From: Limnobacter sp. MED105
GTDB taxonomy: Bacteria; Pseudomonadota; Gammaproteobacteria; Burkholderiales; Burkholderiaceae_B
NCBI RefSeq assembly: GCF_000170915.1
Contig: NZ_ABCT01000008.1
Coordinates: 62,001 to 126,000 of the forward strand
Direction of reading: 5' to 3'
Length of the DNA: 64,000 bases
Shown: piece after piece, positions 63,131 through 64,000 of the stretch
Position numbering within the stretch: position 1 is the first letter of the stretch
How the letters are laid out: each line of letters starts with the position of its first letter
Program-made: the position numbers and the translations under genes
The notes under the pieces: generated by a model
Told to the model about the DNA's origin: nothing
The model's database searches: none
The model's input: the letters and a program-made list of their open reading frames with translations, nothing else

Positions 63131-64000
63131 TTAGCGACTTTTTGATCGTGGGTGGCTTTGATTGAGCAAGGTGTGCAGGTGTTCTTTGGCCACGTGGGTG
63201 TAAATCTGGGTTGTGCCAATGTCAGCGTGGCCGAGCAGTAACTGCACCACGCGCAGGTCAGCGCCGTGGTTAATCAAGTGCGTGGCAAATGCGTGTCGCA
63301 ACACATGCGGGCTCACGGTTGTGTTGATTCCGGCAATCAAAGCCAGGCGCTTTGTGTTTTTCCAGAAACCTTGCCGGGTCATCGGGGTTCCAAAATGGGT
63401 GACAAACAAAAAATCGCTGGTTTTCCCCTTCAGTAACTCGCCACGGGCCTGCTGCAAATACAGCTGAATTGCCAACCTTGCAGGTTCACCCATGGGTACC
63501 AAGCGTTCTTTTTTGCCCTTGCCCAGTACCTTGACAGCCCCCACATTCAGGTCAACGGCGCGCAGGGGCATATTCACCAATTCACTAACCCTCAGGCCGC
63601 TGGCATACATGAATTCAAGCATGGCTTTGTCACGCTGCCCTGCTGCGTTACTCAGGTCGGGTGCAGACAGCAGGTCCAGCACTTGTTTCTCGCTCAGGGT
63701 TTTGGGGATGCGTAAGCCGCGTTTTGCACTTTGCAGTTGCGAGCAAGGGTTGTCCTCGCGTTGCCTGGTGGTGTTCAGCCACAGGTAAAAGCGTTTGTAG
63801 CTGCTTAATTTGCGGTTCAAGCTACTGGGTTTTAATTCCAGTAAATCATGTACGTGGTTGCGAATATGTTCATTGCTGGCTTGAAGCAGGTTCTCAGCAA
63901 AGTGCTCGTCCAGCCAGTTCCCCAGTTGTTGCAAGTCGCCGCGGTAAGCCTGCAGCGTGGCTTTGGCCAATCCTTCTTCAAGCCACAAAGTGGTGCAGAA
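63131..64000 (-). CDS. xerD: Tyrosine recombinase XerD, N-terminus cut by window edge
   Basis: 289 residues visible, with the frame running off the right edge. XerD, with XerC, resolves chromosome dimers at dif. The catalytic set is present: Arg in ASGLRVSELVNMPL, HxxR in SPHVLRHAFATHL, His in LLGHADIGTT and the nucleophile Tyr in TQIYTHV. The N-terminal SAM-like domain is truncated at the edge (WLEEGLAKATLQAYRGDL). It is the housekeeping recombinase and not a phage integrase, judging by its close match and its context with plsY. Confidence 0.93.
   Translation of the reverse strand, partial: FCTTLWLEEGLAKATLQAYRGDLQQLGNWLDEHFAENLLQASNEHIRNHVHDLLELKPSSLNRKLSSYKRFYLWLNTTRQREDNPCSQLQSAKRGLRIPKTLSEKQVLDLLSAPDLSNAAGQRDKAMLEFMYASGLRVSELVNMPLRAVDLNVGAVKVLGKGKKERLVPMGEPARLAIQLYLQQARGELLKGKTSDFLFVTHFGTPMTRQGFWKNTKRLALIAGINTTVSPHVLRHAFATHLINHGADLRVVQLLLGHADIGTTQIYTHVAKEHLHTLLNQSHPRSKSR

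Noticed and set aside
63131-64000. Tyrosine recombinase as a phage or island integrase
   Set aside because: Sequence and neighbour plsY fit the housekeeping XerD; no attachment site or prophage genes adjoin it.
1-64000. CRISPR arrays, tRNA, rRNA or insertion sequences
   Set aside because: Scanned by eye in gaps between genes; no spaced direct repeats, cloverleaf or transposase was found, though a covariance-model search would be needed to be certain for small RNAs.

Overview
The window looks like a chromosomal segment of a betaproteobacterium of the order Burkholderiales; a Limnobacter-like organism is my best guess. This is inferred from the housekeeping set and its order (tlpA, accB, accC, prmA, a DUF3426 zinc-ribbon protein and a PfkB kinase in one direction; mpl, yqiA, ubiC, an RNB nuclease, tonB, aroE and mtgA in the other) and from a double-length UvrA. 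No rRNA, tRNA, CRISPR array or transposase was found.

Layout. 1-0.4 kb: 3' end of nrdB and its terminator. 0.5-2.9 kb: an orphan type VI secretion hcp gene facing a two-gene unit that may be a membrane-active effector and its immunity protein. 3.0-11.9 kb: a compact defence island, much of it visibly A+T-richer than its flanks. It holds an AbiE type IV toxin-antitoxin pair with a 47-bp palindromic operator, a nuclease/HerA ATPase pair, a large protein joining a nuclease-like domain, a DUF2075 helicase and a LexA-type S24 domain, and a HigBA-like toxin-antitoxin pair with its operator between the -35 and -10 boxes. 11.9-24.2 kb: metabolic and accessory genes (FAD dehydrogenase, PAAR protein, CadC-like regulator, OsmC protein, hydrolases, Baeyer-Villiger-type monooxygenase, DUF4105 protein, YggT). 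24.3-30.7 kb: minus-strand housekeeping cluster for fatty-acid synthesis (accBC), ribosomal protein methylation (prmA) and envelope functions. 30.7-37.8 kb: plus-strand cluster with overlapping genes from mpl to mtgA (peptidoglycan recycling and synthesis, ubiquinone, shikimate, RNA turnover, TonB).

37.8-42.1 kb: a second island with a ~235-bp imperfect palindrome next to a 1274-residue SIR2-domain protein resembling defence-associated sirtuins. 42.2-58.5 kb: glnE, a YhdP/AsmA-like giant, a nitrilase-family amidase, tldD, a DAHP synthase preceded by an unannotated Phe-rich leader peptide and terminator (a transcription attenuator), and a double-length uvrA broken by a one-base frameshift. 58.5-62.5 kb: an unrecognised small gene and a 1132-residue protein ending in a papain/calpain-like Cys...His signature, a possible secreted effector. 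62.5-64 kb: plsY and xerD, the latter running off the window.

The most novel-looking items are the nuclease-helicase-LexA fusion, the AbiE operator built around the start codon, the Phe attenuator of the DAHP synthase gene, the large cysteine-protease-like protein, and the palindrome at the SIR2 island.
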